Origin: Spongiactinospora sp. TRM90649
GTDB lineage: Bacteria > Actinomycetota > Actinomycetes > Streptosporangiales > Streptosporangiaceae
NCBI RefSeq assembly: GCF_029382225.1
Contig: NZ_JARLTC010000019.1
Span: forward strand, 62,001-126,000
DNA length: 64,000 bases
Direction of reading: 5' to 3'
The notes under the pieces: model-generated
The model's input: the letters and a program-made list of their open reading frames with translations, nothing else
What the model was told of the DNA's origin: nothing
Database searches by the model: none
Program-made: the position numbers and the translations under genes
Part shown: positions 1-8,138 of the stretch, piece after piece
Position numbering within the stretch: position 1 is the stretch's first letter
Layout: each line of letters opens with the position of its first letter

Positions 1-148
1 AGGTGGGGTCGAGGTCCACCGTGGCGAGGGCGTCGGGCCGTCCCTCGCCCGCAGCGTCGAGCAGGGCGACGTATGCGTGGCGTTCGCGTGGGCCGCGCAT
101 CGCCTCGCGGGCCGATGGATAGAACGTGGGATCGGGCTGGACGAGCAT
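1..148 (-). CDS. Selenium-binding protein (SBP56/methanethiol oxidase family), N-terminal fragment
   Basis: Only the first 49 codons lie in the window; the gene runs off the left edge. The translation begins MLVQPDPTFYPSAREAM and continues with a segment ending in LATVDLDP. This matches the start of the selenium-binding protein family, which has a DPTFY..P..A motif followed by PDAL..VDLDP. Family members are soluble beta-propeller proteins, some of which oxidise methanethiol. The ATG is preceded by AAGGGAG at a normal distance. The catalytic and metal-binding part is outside the window, so the enzymatic role is inferred from the family only. Confidence 0.72.
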   Translation of the reverse strand, partial: MLVQPDPTFYPSAREAMRGPRERHAYVALLDAAGEGRPDALATVDLDPT

Positions 149-359
149 TCGTGCTCCCTTGTGCGAGACCGATACCCAACCAATCTTGTAGGGATGCCGC
201 CGATTGTCCAGCGCTATCGGCGAGTTACACACGGTCAGATTATTCCGCCGCCGGTCCGATCACGGGCCGGGAACGGTTCGCGCTCGCTTGAGTCAAGGCC
301 TCGGCCCGCGCCGGACGAATGCCGTCGTACCGGGTGACGCTGACCCAGGAGGCGACCCG

Positions 360-1937
360 ATGAAGGCACGACCCCAGTCACGGCTCCAGTCACGACCTCA
401 GGCACGGCCGATCGCGCTCGTGTTCGCGCTGATCGTCTCGATGTTCGCGGCGGCCTGTTCCGGCAGCGGTGCCGACAACTCCTCCGAGGCGGCCCCGAAG
501 GCGGGGAGCAAGGCGACCTCGCCGGTCCAGCCGCCCGCGCCCCGCGCCAGCGCGGCCGAGCGCAGCGCGCCCGCCGAGCCCGGCGAAGAAGGGGAGGACC
601 AGAAGGCCGCCGAGTCCGCCGAGCGGGGTGAGCGGTACCTGTCCACGTTCGCGCTGGACGTGGACACCGCCTCGTACGGCTACGCCCGCCGCACCCTGCG
701 GGAGGGCGCGCTCCCCGATCCCGCCCAGGTCCGGCCGGAGGAGTTCGTCAACGCGTTCCGGCAGGACTACACCGACCCTGCGGGCGACGGGTTCACCGTC
801 AGGATGGACGGGGCCCGGACGCCGGAGAACGGCACGGCCGTGGTCCGCGTCGGGCTGCGGACCCGGGCGGTGGAGGCCGCGGCCCGCCGTCCGGCCAACC
901 TGACCTTCGTCGTGGACGTGTCCGGCTCCATGGCCGAGCCGGGACGGCTCGACCTGGTCCGCGAGTCCCTGCACACGCTGATCGACCAGCTCGCGCCCGC
1001 CGACTCGGTCTCGATCGTGTCCTTCAGCGACGACGCCCGCCTGGTGATCGGCACGACCCCGGTGAGCGACCGGGCGGACCTGCACGCGGCCGTCGAGCGC
1101 CTGTCCACCGAGGGCGGCACCAACCTGGGCCAGGGGCTGGAGGTCGGCTACCGCGAGGCCGCCGCCGCGTTCCGGTCCATCGCCACGAACCGCGTCGTGC
1201 TGCTCTCCGACGGCCTGGCCAACTCCGGCGAGACCGACTGGCGGGCGATCCTGGACCGCGTCGGCGAGCACGCCGGACGGAAGATCACCCTGTTGTGCGT
1301 CGGGGTGGGCAGGGAGTACGGCGACGAGCTGATGGAACAGCTCGCCGACAACGGCGACGGCGCGGCCGTCTACGTGAGCACCGGCGAGGAGGCCCGCGAG
1401 GTCTTCGCCGAGCGGCTCACCACCACCCTGGAGGTCCGCGCCCGCGACGCCAAGGCGCAGGTCGCCTTCAACCCGTCCACCGTCGAGTCCTACCGGCTCA
1501 TCGGCTACGAGAACCGGGCGCTGAGCGAGGAGGAGTTCCGCGACGACTCCCGCGACGGCGGCGAGATCGGCCCCGGCCACTCGGTGACCGCCCTCTACCG
1601 CGTGCGACTGCGCGCGGGCGGCGAGGGAAAGCTGGCCACGGCCACCGTGCGCTGGCAGGATCCCGACACCCGCGACCCGGCCGAGGCGGGGGAGAGCCTG
1701 GAGGTGGGGGCGCTGGCCGCCGGCCTCGCGGAGTCCTCGCCCCGGCTGCGCGTTGACACGGTCGCCGCCGACTTCGCCGAGCACCTGCGCGGCCGGTGGC
1801 GGGCGCACGCGGCCACCGCCGAGGGCTCCGGCCTCGCGGCGCTCGGGGCGGAGGCCCGCCGCCTGGCCGAGAGCACGGAGGACCCCGCCGTCGCCGAACT
1901 GGCCGACCTGATCGACCGGGCGCGATCACTGGAGTGA
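360..1937 (+). CDS. YfbK-like von Willebrand factor A domain lipoprotein
   Basis: This 525-residue protein probably sits as a lipoprotein on the outer face of the membrane. A positively charged N-terminus and a hydrophobic stretch (residues about 17-32) end in AAAC, a lipobox-like site with Cys33. A low-complexity linker follows, then the YfbK N-terminal domain (from LSTFALDVDTASYGYARRTL). The vWA domain has a complete metal-ion-dependent adhesion site: DVSGS near residue 186, the Thr of GGTN near 251 and the Asp of LLSDGLAN near 283. The C-terminal part resembles DUF3520, the usual partner domain. AGGAGG sits just upstream of the ATG; an in-frame extension back to 204 lacks coding character. 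The ligand is unknown. A strong terminator follows. Confidence 0.88.
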   Translation: MKARPQSRLQSRPQARPIALVFALIVSMFAAACSGSGADNSSEAAPKAGSKATSPVQPPAPRASAAERSAPAEPGEEGEDQKAAESAERGERYLSTFALDVDTASYGYARRTLREGALPDPAQVRPEEFVNAFRQDYTDPAGDGFTVRMDGARTPENGTAVVRVGLRTRAVEAAARRPANLTFVVDVSGSMAEPGRLDLVRESLHTLIDQLAPADSVSIVSFSDDARLVIGTTPVSDRADLHAAVERLSTEGGTNLGQGLEVGYREAAAAFRSIATNRVVLLSDGLANSGETDWRAILDRVGEHAGRKITLLCVGVGREYGDELMEQLADNGDGAAVYVSTGEEAREVFAERLTTTLEVRARDAKAQVAFNPSTVESYRLIGYENRALSEEEFRDDSRDGGEIGPGHSVTALYRVRLRAGGEGKLATATVRWQDPDTRDPAEAGESLEVGALAAGLAESSPRLRVDTVAADFAEHLRGRWRAHAATAEGSGLAALGAEARRLAESTEDPAVAELADLIDRARSLE

Positions 1938-1943
1938 TGCGGA

Positions 1944-1975
1944 GGGGCGGCCCGCCCCAGTGGACGGGCCGCCCC
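1944..1975 (+). terminator. Terminator hairpin after the vWA gene
   Basis: GGGGCGGCCCG (1944-1954) pairs perfectly with CGGGCCGCCCC (1965-1975) around a 10-base loop, six bases after the stop codon. There is no U-tract, which is normal for actinomycete terminators. Confidence 0.7.
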
Positions 1976-1992
1976 GGGGGCGCCGCAAACGA

Positions 1993-2020
1993 TTACGACC
2001 GGACCCGGATGTCCTATAGA
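1993..2020 (+). promoter_or_regulatory. Candidate promoter of tRNA-Ala
   Basis: TTACGA (1993-1998) and TATAGA (2015-2020) are 16 bases apart and end 47 bases before the tRNA. The -10 element is a good housekeeping match; the -35 element is weaker. Confidence 0.4.
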
Positions 2021-2067
2021 CTTACGGCGTGCCGCCTCGCAGAGAGGTCCGAGGGCGGGCACACCAA

Positions 2068-2143
2068 GGGGCTATGGCGCAGTTGGTAGCGCGCCTCCAT
2101 GGCATGGAGGAGGTCTGGGGTTCGAATCCCCATAGCTCCACCA
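2068..2143 (+). tRNA. tRNA-Ala (anticodon GGC)
   Basis: The cloverleaf folds fully. The 7-bp acceptor stem GGGGCTA/TAGCTCC includes the G3:U70 pair that identifies alanine tRNAs. The anticodon stem CCTCC/GGAGG encloses the loop ATGGCAT with anticodon GGC, which reads GCC codons. The T arm carries GGTTCGAATCC, and the 3' CCA is encoded. No attachment-site duplication or integrase is seen next to it. Confidence 0.97.
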
Positions 2144-2148
2144 CCGGT

Positions 2149-2176
2149 GCCGATCCACCCGCCAGGGTGGGTCGGC
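2149..2176 (+). terminator. Terminator hairpin after tRNA-Ala
   Basis: GCCGATCCACCC (2149-2160) pairs with GGGTGGGTCGGC (2165-2176), with one G-U pair and a GCCA tetraloop. It lies between the tRNA and the convergent leucine-rich-repeat gene and may serve both directions. Confidence 0.65.
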
Positions 2177-2195
2177 GCTATGTGCGTTGGCCCGG

Positions 2196-4454
2196 CTATG
2201 TGCGTCGGCCCCGGCGCCACTCCTGGAAGCCGGCGGAAGCGGCGAAGTCCGCGAAGTCCCGGAAGCCCGGATCACGGGTCAGCACCTGATCGACGATGAG
2301 GTACGCCTGCTCGGTGCGGCCCATCTCGACCAGGACGCGCACCTGAGTGTCGCGGATGTGGTCGTACTCGGGCTTCGCGGCCACCGACACGGCCCGTTCG
2401 ACGGTCGCCAGCGCGCGCTCCAGGTCTCCCGCCCGCATCAGGTGCCAGGCGAGGGCGTTGCCCGCCAGGCGCACCACCTCCTCCTGGAACTCCCCTTCGT
2501 CCGTGTAGTGCCAGATCACTTCGGGCACCAGGGAGAGGGCCAGCTCGGCGTAACCGGTGAGCTTCTCGACCATGGCGGGCCGGTCGTCACCCGCGGAGCC
2601 GACCAGGTGCCCCAGCGCCTCGATGAGCCCGTACAGGGCATAGAGACGGTCGTACTCGGAGAAGGCGGCGCCGGGGACGCAATGGTCCAGCGCCTCCTCG
2701 AAGACGCGCACCGCCTTCTTGCGCTTGTCGGCCTCCAGGGCCGCCGAGCCGGTCCTGACCAGGGCGTGCACGGCCCGCCAGGTGGGGTCCTTGCTCTTGG
2801 TCGTCGTCTTCACGTCGCGCAGGTCGAGCCGCACTCGCGGGAACGCGGTGGTCAGGCGGCCGAGCGTCGCCTTGCTCAGCTTGGTGAAGCGCAGGTCGAC
2901 GCTCTCCAGCCGGTCCAGGGCGTAGAACGACTCCGGGAGCTCGGTGAGTTCGTTGAAGGAGAGGTCCAGCCGCCGCAGCCCGGGCATGCGCGCGAACGCG
3001 TCGTCCGGCAGCGAGGTGAACGCGGTGCGTACCGTGCGGCCCTCATAGGTCTCCTCGCCCCACCTGTCGATCTCCAACCGCTCCAGCGTGGCGATGGCCC
3101 ACACCCCGGCGAGCAGGTCCCGGCTCGGCTCCGGCTGGAAGGCCCACGGGGTGTTGCCGCTGAGCCGCAGGACCCGCAGGCGAGGCAGTTTCGCCAGGTC
3201 CGGCAGCCGCTCGACGCCGCTGGACAGGGAGCCGCTCAGCGCCAGTTCCGAAAGCTCCGTGAGCCTGAGCAGATCGTCGGGGATGGACGACAGCCACACG
3301 TGCGACAGGTCGAGCGACTTCAGGCCGGGTAGCCGGATGACGGGCGACGGGAAGTCCACCCGTTCGTTGTACTCACCCGGCTGCAGGCCGTGCAGGTCGA
3401 GTTCCCGTAGCCGGTGCAACCGGTCCAGCGCGTCGGGAACCGGGCACGACAGGCGCCGCGCGCGCAGGACTTCCAGCCGGGACAGGTTGCCGATCGCGTC
3501 GGGGAGGCGCTCGAACTGATTGCCCGAGATGTCGAGGACACGTAACTCGCTCAGCTTGCCGATCGTCTCCGGCAGCTCGCGCAGCCCCATGCCCGACAGG
3601 TCGAGTTCCCGCAGCGACGCCAGGTCTCCGATGCGCTCGTCGAGTTCGCCGATGTCGTCGTTGCCGGCGAGGGACAGCACGCGCAGCTCGCGGAACGCGA
3701 ACAACCGCTCGGGCAGCCCGCGCAGCTTGCGCTTGGAAAGGTCGAGCGTGGTCACCTCCGCGGCGCGCTCCGACAGCGCCTCCAGTTCCTCGGCCGCCGC
3801 CACGTGACTCGGCCGCACGCCTGCCCGCAGGATCGGCCGCCCGGCGCACAGCGCCTTCCCGGTCTTCCGCGTGTCCACGTAGTCGCCGTCGAGGAACTCC
3901 GGCAGTACCACGTCTGCCAGCTCGTCGTCCGTGAAGTCGACCGGGCAGCTCGTGGAGGACGGGTTCGCGGCGAGCACCGCCTCCGGCTGCGAACCGAAGG
4001 ACATGTTGAAGTAGAGCGTGTTGATGATGATCTGTGCCTGAGTCCGGCCGCGCACCGTTAGCGCGCCGCCGTCGTCGCCGTAGCTGCCCTGGACTCCGCC
4101 GCTCACCACCAGGTCGCCTCGCACGACGACGTCGGGGCATCCGGCGAGGATCACGTTGCGCGCCCGCACGTCGCCGGTGACGAGGAGGAAGTTGCCGCTG
4201 GCCCCGTCCCACCACGAGAGGTCTCCGGCCACGGTCAGGTCGCCGTCCACGATCACGTTGTACGGCACCCAGTCGTCGTCGGTCACGGACTCCAGATCCC
4301 CCGCCACCCGCAGGCCGCCCTCGTAGAGGCGGATCTCCTGCTCATCGGCGAAGTCTTCGTAGGGGTGGGCCACGTCGTCCGAGACGGAGAAGAGTTCTTC
4401 CGCCTCCTCGGCGGTGATAACGCGGTACCCCGGAGGTGAGGTGATCTCGGTCAT
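2196..4454 (-). CDS. Leucine-rich repeat protein with an N-terminal beta-helix-like segment
   Basis: This protein of about 752 residues has three visible parts. Residues about 45-170 contain short repeats such as VIVDGDLTVAGDL, FLLVTGDVRARNVILAG and VVVRGDLVVSGGV, which resemble the stacked beta turns of polymer-forming or bactofilin-like domains. Residues about 220-570 carry at least a dozen leucine-rich repeats of the LRxLDLSxxxLxxLPxxIxxL type. The C-terminus (about 585-740) is helical and TPR-like. No signal peptide or membrane segment is seen, so it is probably cytoplasmic. The start was set at the ATG of MTEITSPPGY; two upstream in-frame ATGs lie in sequence without coding character and none has a clear ribosome site. 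Its partner or ligand cannot be read from the sequence. Confidence 0.8.
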   Translation of the reverse strand: MTEITSPPGYRVITAEEAEELFSVSDDVAHPYEDFADEQEIRLYEGGLRVAGDLESVTDDDWVPYNVIVDGDLTVAGDLSWWDGASGNFLLVTGDVRARNVILAGCPDVVVRGDLVVSGGVQGSYGDDGGALTVRGRTQAQIIINTLYFNMSFGSQPEAVLAANPSSTSCPVDFTDDELADVVLPEFLDGDYVDTRKTGKALCAGRPILRAGVRPSHVAAAEELEALSERAAEVTTLDLSKRKLRGLPERLFAFRELRVLSLAGNDDIGELDERIGDLASLRELDLSGMGLRELPETIGKLSELRVLDISGNQFERLPDAIGNLSRLEVLRARRLSCPVPDALDRLHRLRELDLHGLQPGEYNERVDFPSPVIRLPGLKSLDLSHVWLSSIPDDLLRLTELSELALSGSLSSGVERLPDLAKLPRLRVLRLSGNTPWAFQPEPSRDLLAGVWAIATLERLEIDRWGEETYEGRTVRTAFTSLPDDAFARMPGLRRLDLSFNELTELPESFYALDRLESVDLRFTKLSKATLGRLTTAFPRVRLDLRDVKTTTKSKDPTWRAVHALVRTGSAALEADKRKKAVRVFEEALDHCVPGAAFSEYDRLYALYGLIEALGHLVGSAGDDRPAMVEKLTGYAELALSLVPEVIWHYTDEGEFQEEVVRLAGNALAWHLMRAGDLERALATVERAVSVAAKPEYDHIRDTQVRVLVEMGRTEQAYLIVDQVLTRDPGFRDFADFAASAGFQEWRRGRRT

Positions 4455-4812
4455 GCGGGCGATGCTAGATCCACTGGCCGACATATGTCGCCGGTTGTGC
4501 GCGCGGTTGAACACCTCGTGCCGCGACCGCGACGCCGACCGCCCGCGCGACCGGCTGACGGGGAGGTGACACCCGTCAGCCGGCCGGTTCGCGGTGCGCG
4601 AATTCCGCGCCCGCCCCGGCGTCCTCGGCGAGCGCCCGGGGTGCCGGTGCTCACCGCTCCCTCCGCCGGGGCGGCGCCGTCCTGATAGGTCAGCGTGGTG
4701 GCAGGCGGTGGATTGTGGCCTGCCCCTCCATGAGGATGGAGGATGGGGCGCGTCCAAGTAAGGGATTTCGGCTGGCCAATTGTCGACATGTCGTGAAGAT
4801 GACAGCAGCGGA
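4455..4812. other. Intergenic region without a recognised gene
   Basis: These 358 bases separate two minus-strand genes. I see no convincing ORF. There is a small perfect hairpin (CCTCCAT, GAGG loop, ATGGAGG, around 4724-4741) and a 10-base palindrome CGACATGTCG at about 4784, but no promoter that I can assign with confidence. Confidence 0.4.
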
Positions 4813-5775
4813 TCAGGGATACTCCGCCAGCGCGTCGCCGACCGGAGTGCGCCGGTACAGCACCGTCCGGCCGCTGCGCGACCGCGACACCAGCCCCGAT
4901 CCGCGCAGCACCGCCAGGTGCCCGCCGACGCCGCCGAGCGACATCCGGAGCTGGGCGGCGAGCTGGCTGGTGGTCGCCGGGGCGTCCAGGGCGGCGAGCA
5001 CCCTGGCGCGTCCGGTGCCGAGGAGCGCCGCCAGGCCGCCCGGCACGGGGGCCGGGGTCTCCCACAGCCCCGCCGTGCCCTGCGCGGGGTAGACGAGCCC
5101 GTAAGCGCGCGGCGGGTCCAGGTAGACCCGGCGCCCGCCGAACGCGCTGGGGATCAGCACCAGGCCGACGCCGCCCAGCCGGTGCGACTGGCCGCGCCGT
5201 CCCAGCTCGATCCTGCCGTGCTCGCCCAGACGCATGTCCACGTCCAGGCCCTCGAAGGTGCGCTCCCAGCCGTACACGGCCAGGCGGCCCGCGCGCCCGA
5301 CGATGTCGCGCTCCAGCACTGTGCGGACCCTCGCCCAGTCGGGGGCGATCAGAGCCGACCACAGCGAGGCCAGCGCGTCCGCCACCTCGCGTGCCACGTC
5401 CGGCACGTCCAGCACCGGGTCCATCGGCCGGCCCCGGTGGCTCAGCAGCAGGTCGGCCCTGGCCATCGCGTACGGCGTGCGGGCCACCCCCGCCACCTCG
5501 CCCGCGAAGCCGGTGCTCACCTGGGCGGGCGGCGGCACGCAGAAGAAGTCGGGCAGCCAGTCGGTGTGCCCGCACAGCACGCCGATCGCGTCCAGCACCG
5601 GATCGCGCGCCGCCAGTGCCCGGTACGCGCCCGCCCGCTCGTTCCGCCACTTCGCCACCCCCGCCGGCACCGGCCGGCCGTTGAACGCGCACAGCGCGGC
5701 GACCACCTGGGCGAGCGGGGACAGCGCGAAACGGGTCCTGGCCAGATCCTCGGGAGTGACTTCGAGATAGGCCAT
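4813..5775 (-). CDS. ArsR-type winged-helix regulator with DUF5937 N-terminal domain
   Basis: This 320-residue protein matches the common actinomycete architecture of a DUF5937-like N-terminal domain (about 1-235) followed by an ArsR-type winged helix (about 240-315). Visible helix-turn-helix text includes PATTSQLAAQLRMSLGGV and a wing ending in GRTVLYRRTP. No cysteine pair typical of a metal sensor is visible, so it is unlikely to be a classical metal-sensing ArsR. The gene is divergent from an MFS transporter, and a perfect inverted repeat lies between them. The probable job is repression of itself and the transporter in response to a small molecule; the ligand is unknown. Confidence 0.82.
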   Translation of the reverse strand: MAYLEVTPEDLARTRFALSPLAQVVAALCAFNGRPVPAGVAKWRNERAGAYRALAARDPVLDAIGVLCGHTDWLPDFFCVPPPAQVSTGFAGEVAGVARTPYAMARADLLLSHRGRPMDPVLDVPDVAREVADALASLWSALIAPDWARVRTVLERDIVGRAGRLAVYGWERTFEGLDVDMRLGEHGRIELGRRGQSHRLGGVGLVLIPSAFGGRRVYLDPPRAYGLVYPAQGTAGLWETPAPVPGGLAALLGTGRARVLAALDAPATTSQLAAQLRMSLGGVGGHLAVLRGSGLVSRSRSGRTVLYRRTPVGDALAEYP

Positions 5776-5790
5776 CGGCGCCCCTAGGAG

Positions 5791-5810
5791 GTTTCGTTCA
5801 CGACCGAAAC
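5791..5810. promoter_or_regulatory. Inverted repeat, probable operator of the ArsR-type regulator
   Basis: GTTTCG (5791-5796) and CGAAAC (5805-5810) form a perfect inverted repeat with an 8-base spacer. It lies in the 73-base divergent gap between the regulator gene and the MFS gene, 16 bases upstream of the regulator ATG. Confidence 0.5.
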
Positions 5811-5848
5811 ATTAGCCGGGGCGGCGGCGGGCGCGTGAAGATCAACAG

Positions 5849-7081
5849 GTGAACACTTATCGCGAAGTCTTCGCCATCGGCGAGTTCCGCGCCCTGTTCG
5901 GCGGCCAGACCGCGAGCATCGCCGGCAAGACCACCCAGATGCTGGCCTTATCCACCCTCGTCTACGCCAGCACCGGCTCCCCGCTGCTGGCCGCCCTGGC
6001 GTACTTCGCCGGGTTCCTGCCCCAGGCGATCGGGGCCCTCACCCTGCTGTCGCTGGCCGACCGGATCCCGCCGCGCCGACTGCTGGTCACCTGGGACCTG
6101 ATCATGACCGGTGTCGTCGCGCTGCTCGCGCTCGGCGTCCTTCCGGTCTGGGCCATGATCGCCCTGGTGATGGCGTGCGGCGTGTTCGACGCGGTGGCGG
6201 GCGCCGGACGGGTCGCCCTGCTGGCCGACCTGCTCCCCGGGAACGGCTACGTGCTCGGCCGGTCGATCTTCAACATCGCGTCGGGCGGCATGCAGATCGC
6301 CGGGTTCGCGGGCGGCGGGCTGCTGCTCGGCACCATCGGCCCGCACGGCGCCCTCTGGGTCACCGCCGGGCTCTACGCGGTCACCGCGCTGATCAACCGG
6401 CTGGGCCTCACGGCCAGGGAACCCAGATCGTCGGAGCGGGCCACGCCCGGGGCCACCTGGCGCGCCAACCGGGTGCTGTTCGGCGACCGGGCGATCCGCG
6501 GTCTGCTGTTCGTGCAGTGGCTACCGAACGGGCTGATCGTCGGGGCCGAGGCGTTGTTCGTGCCGTACGCGCCACACGCGGCGGGGCTGCTGTTCGGCTC
6601 GGCGGCGGCGGGCATGCTGCTGGGCGACGTCATCATCGGCCGGTGGACCACGCCCCGGCAGCGGCTGCGCCTCGCGGTGCCGCTGTACGTGCTGCTGGCC
6701 GTGCCGTACCTGGCCTTCGTCGCCACGCCCCCGGTGCCGGTGGCGGCGGCGCTCATCTTCGTGGCCTCGTTCGGCTACGCCGGGCACCTGAGCACCCAGG
6801 AGCGCTACCTCATGGTGGTGCCCGAGCGCACGCGCGGGCAGGCCCTCGGCCTGGCCGGCACCGGCATGCTCACCATGCAGGCGGTGGGAGCGTCCACGGC
6901 GGGGTCGGTGGCGGAGTTCACCGCGACTCCCGTCGCGATGGCGATCATGGCGGGGGCGTCGCTGGTGGTGACCGTCTGCCTGCTGCCGTCCGTGCGCTAC
7001 TGGCCCCCGACGGCCGCCGACTCCGAGTCCGAGACGGACGCCCCGTCCGGGACGGCCCCCACCGACGCGCGGAAGGTGTGA
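5849..7081 (+). CDS. MFS transporter, probable efflux pump
   Basis: This 410-residue integral membrane protein of the major facilitator superfamily has about 12 hydrophobic segments, starting near residue 20, with the conserved loop LADRIPPRRLL between helices 2 and 3. The architecture resembles actinomycete drug or metabolite exporters. It starts at a GTG (MNTYREVFAIGEF). It is transcribed divergently from the ArsR/DUF5937 regulator across the inverted repeat at 5791-5810, so it is probably the regulator's target. The substrate cannot be predicted. Its 3' end overlaps the convergent GlxA-type gene by 85 bases. Confidence 0.85.
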   Translation: MNTYREVFAIGEFRALFGGQTASIAGKTTQMLALSTLVYASTGSPLLAALAYFAGFLPQAIGALTLLSLADRIPPRRLLVTWDLIMTGVVALLALGVLPVWAMIALVMACGVFDAVAGAGRVALLADLLPGNGYVLGRSIFNIASGGMQIAGFAGGGLLLGTIGPHGALWVTAGLYAVTALINRLGLTAREPRSSERATPGATWRANRVLFGDRAIRGLLFVQWLPNGLIVGAEALFVPYAPHAAGLLFGSAAAGMLLGDVIIGRWTTPRQRLRLAVPLYVLLAVPYLAFVATPPVPVAAALIFVASFGYAGHLSTQERYLMVVPERTRGQALGLAGTGMLTMQAVGASTAGSVAEFTATPVAMAIMAGASLVVTVCLLPSVRYWPPTAADSESETDAPSGTAPTDARKV

Positions 7082-8067
7082 CGGTATGCGAGCGGTGCGA
7101 CGCCGACCGCGGCGTGCAGGTGCTGGCGGAGAGAGACCGCCGTGGCGAAACCAGACAACCTGGATACCTCGTCCACCGGCAGGTCGGTCGTCTCCAGCAG
7201 GTGCCGGGCGCGCTCCACCCGCTGCGCGGCCAGCCACCTGGCCGGACTGACCCCCGTCTCCTCGCGGAACCTGCGGGTGAAGGTCCGCACGCTCATCCGG
7301 GCGTGCGCGGCCAGCGCCGCCAGGTCGAGCGGTTCGTGCAGCCGCTCCAGCATCCAGGCGCGGGTGGGGCCGGTGCCGGTGTCGCCGAAGGCGGGCAGGT
7401 GGCGCTCGATGAACTGGGCCTGGCCGCCCTCCCGCCAGGGGGCCACGACGCAGCGGCGCGCCAGCGCGTTGGCCGCCTCGCTGCCGTGGTCCTTGCGCAC
7501 CACGTGCAGGCACAGGTCGATGCCCGCGCCCACCCCGGCCGAGGTGAGGATGTCGCCCTCGTCCACGAACAGCACGTCGGAGTCGAGCCGGACGGCGGGG
7601 AACATCTCGCGGAAGCGGCCGGCCTCCTGCCAGTGGGTGGCCGCGCGCCTGCCGTCCAGGAGGCCGGCCGCGGCCAGCACGAACGCGCCGGTGCAGATGG
7701 AGACCAGCCGGGCGCGCCCGGCGGCCTCGCGCAGCGCGCCGCGCACCGGCTCGGGCAGGACGCCCTCGTGCAGCGGCGGGCCGCCGTGGATGCCGGGAAT
7801 GAGCACGGTGCCCGCCCGGCTCAGCGCCTCAAGGCCGTGCTCGGGAAGCACCTGGTAACCGGTGGAGACCTGTACGGCCGCGCCGTCGGCCGAGCAGACC
7901 TCGACCTTGTAGAGCCGGCGCCCGCCGCGCTTGGCCTGGTGGAACAGGTGCGTCGAGATGCCGAGGTCGAACGGCACGACGTGGTCGAGCAGCAGCACGG
8001 CGACGCGATGCCGCTCGTCATGCCCGTACGGCTCGTCGTGTGATTCGTCCGACTCTTCTGGATGCAT
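6997..8067 (-). CDS. GlxA-type transcriptional regulator (DJ-1/PfpI domain plus AraC helix-turn-helix)
   Basis: This 356-residue protein has a class I amidotransferase-like DJ-1/PfpI domain (about 20-190) with a nucleophile-elbow-like site SICTGAFVLAAAGLLDG. A double AraC/XylS helix-turn-helix follows (about 235-335), with ARMSVRTFTRRFREETGVSP and FATAVSLRQHL. GlxA-family regulators sense small molecules through the DJ-1 domain and usually activate nearby genes. It is divergent from a second MFS transporter (8139), the most likely target. The last 28 codons overlap the 3' end of the convergent MFS gene on the other strand. Confidence 0.9.
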   Translation of the reverse strand: MHPEESDESHDEPYGHDERHRVAVLLLDHVVPFDLGISTHLFHQAKRGGRRLYKVEVCSADGAAVQVSTGYQVLPEHGLEALSRAGTVLIPGIHGGPPLHEGVLPEPVRGALREAAGRARLVSICTGAFVLAAAGLLDGRRAATHWQEAGRFREMFPAVRLDSDVLFVDEGDILTSAGVGAGIDLCLHVVRKDHGSEAANALARRCVVAPWREGGQAQFIERHLPAFGDTGTGPTRAWMLERLHEPLDLAALAAHARMSVRTFTRRFREETGVSPARWLAAQRVERARHLLETTDLPVDEVSRLSGFATAVSLRQHLHAAVGVAPLAYRHTFRASVGAVPDGASVSDSESAAVGGQ

Positions 8068-8138
8068 GGCCTGATTCTTTCATATATTGGCTAACCGGCC
8101 ACTCCCGATGATTGCCCCCTGTACTGAAACATGAGGAC

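Noticed and set aside
2068-2143. tRNA-Ala as an integration site for a genomic island
   Set aside because: There is no integrase nearby and I saw no second copy of the tRNA 3' end in the window.
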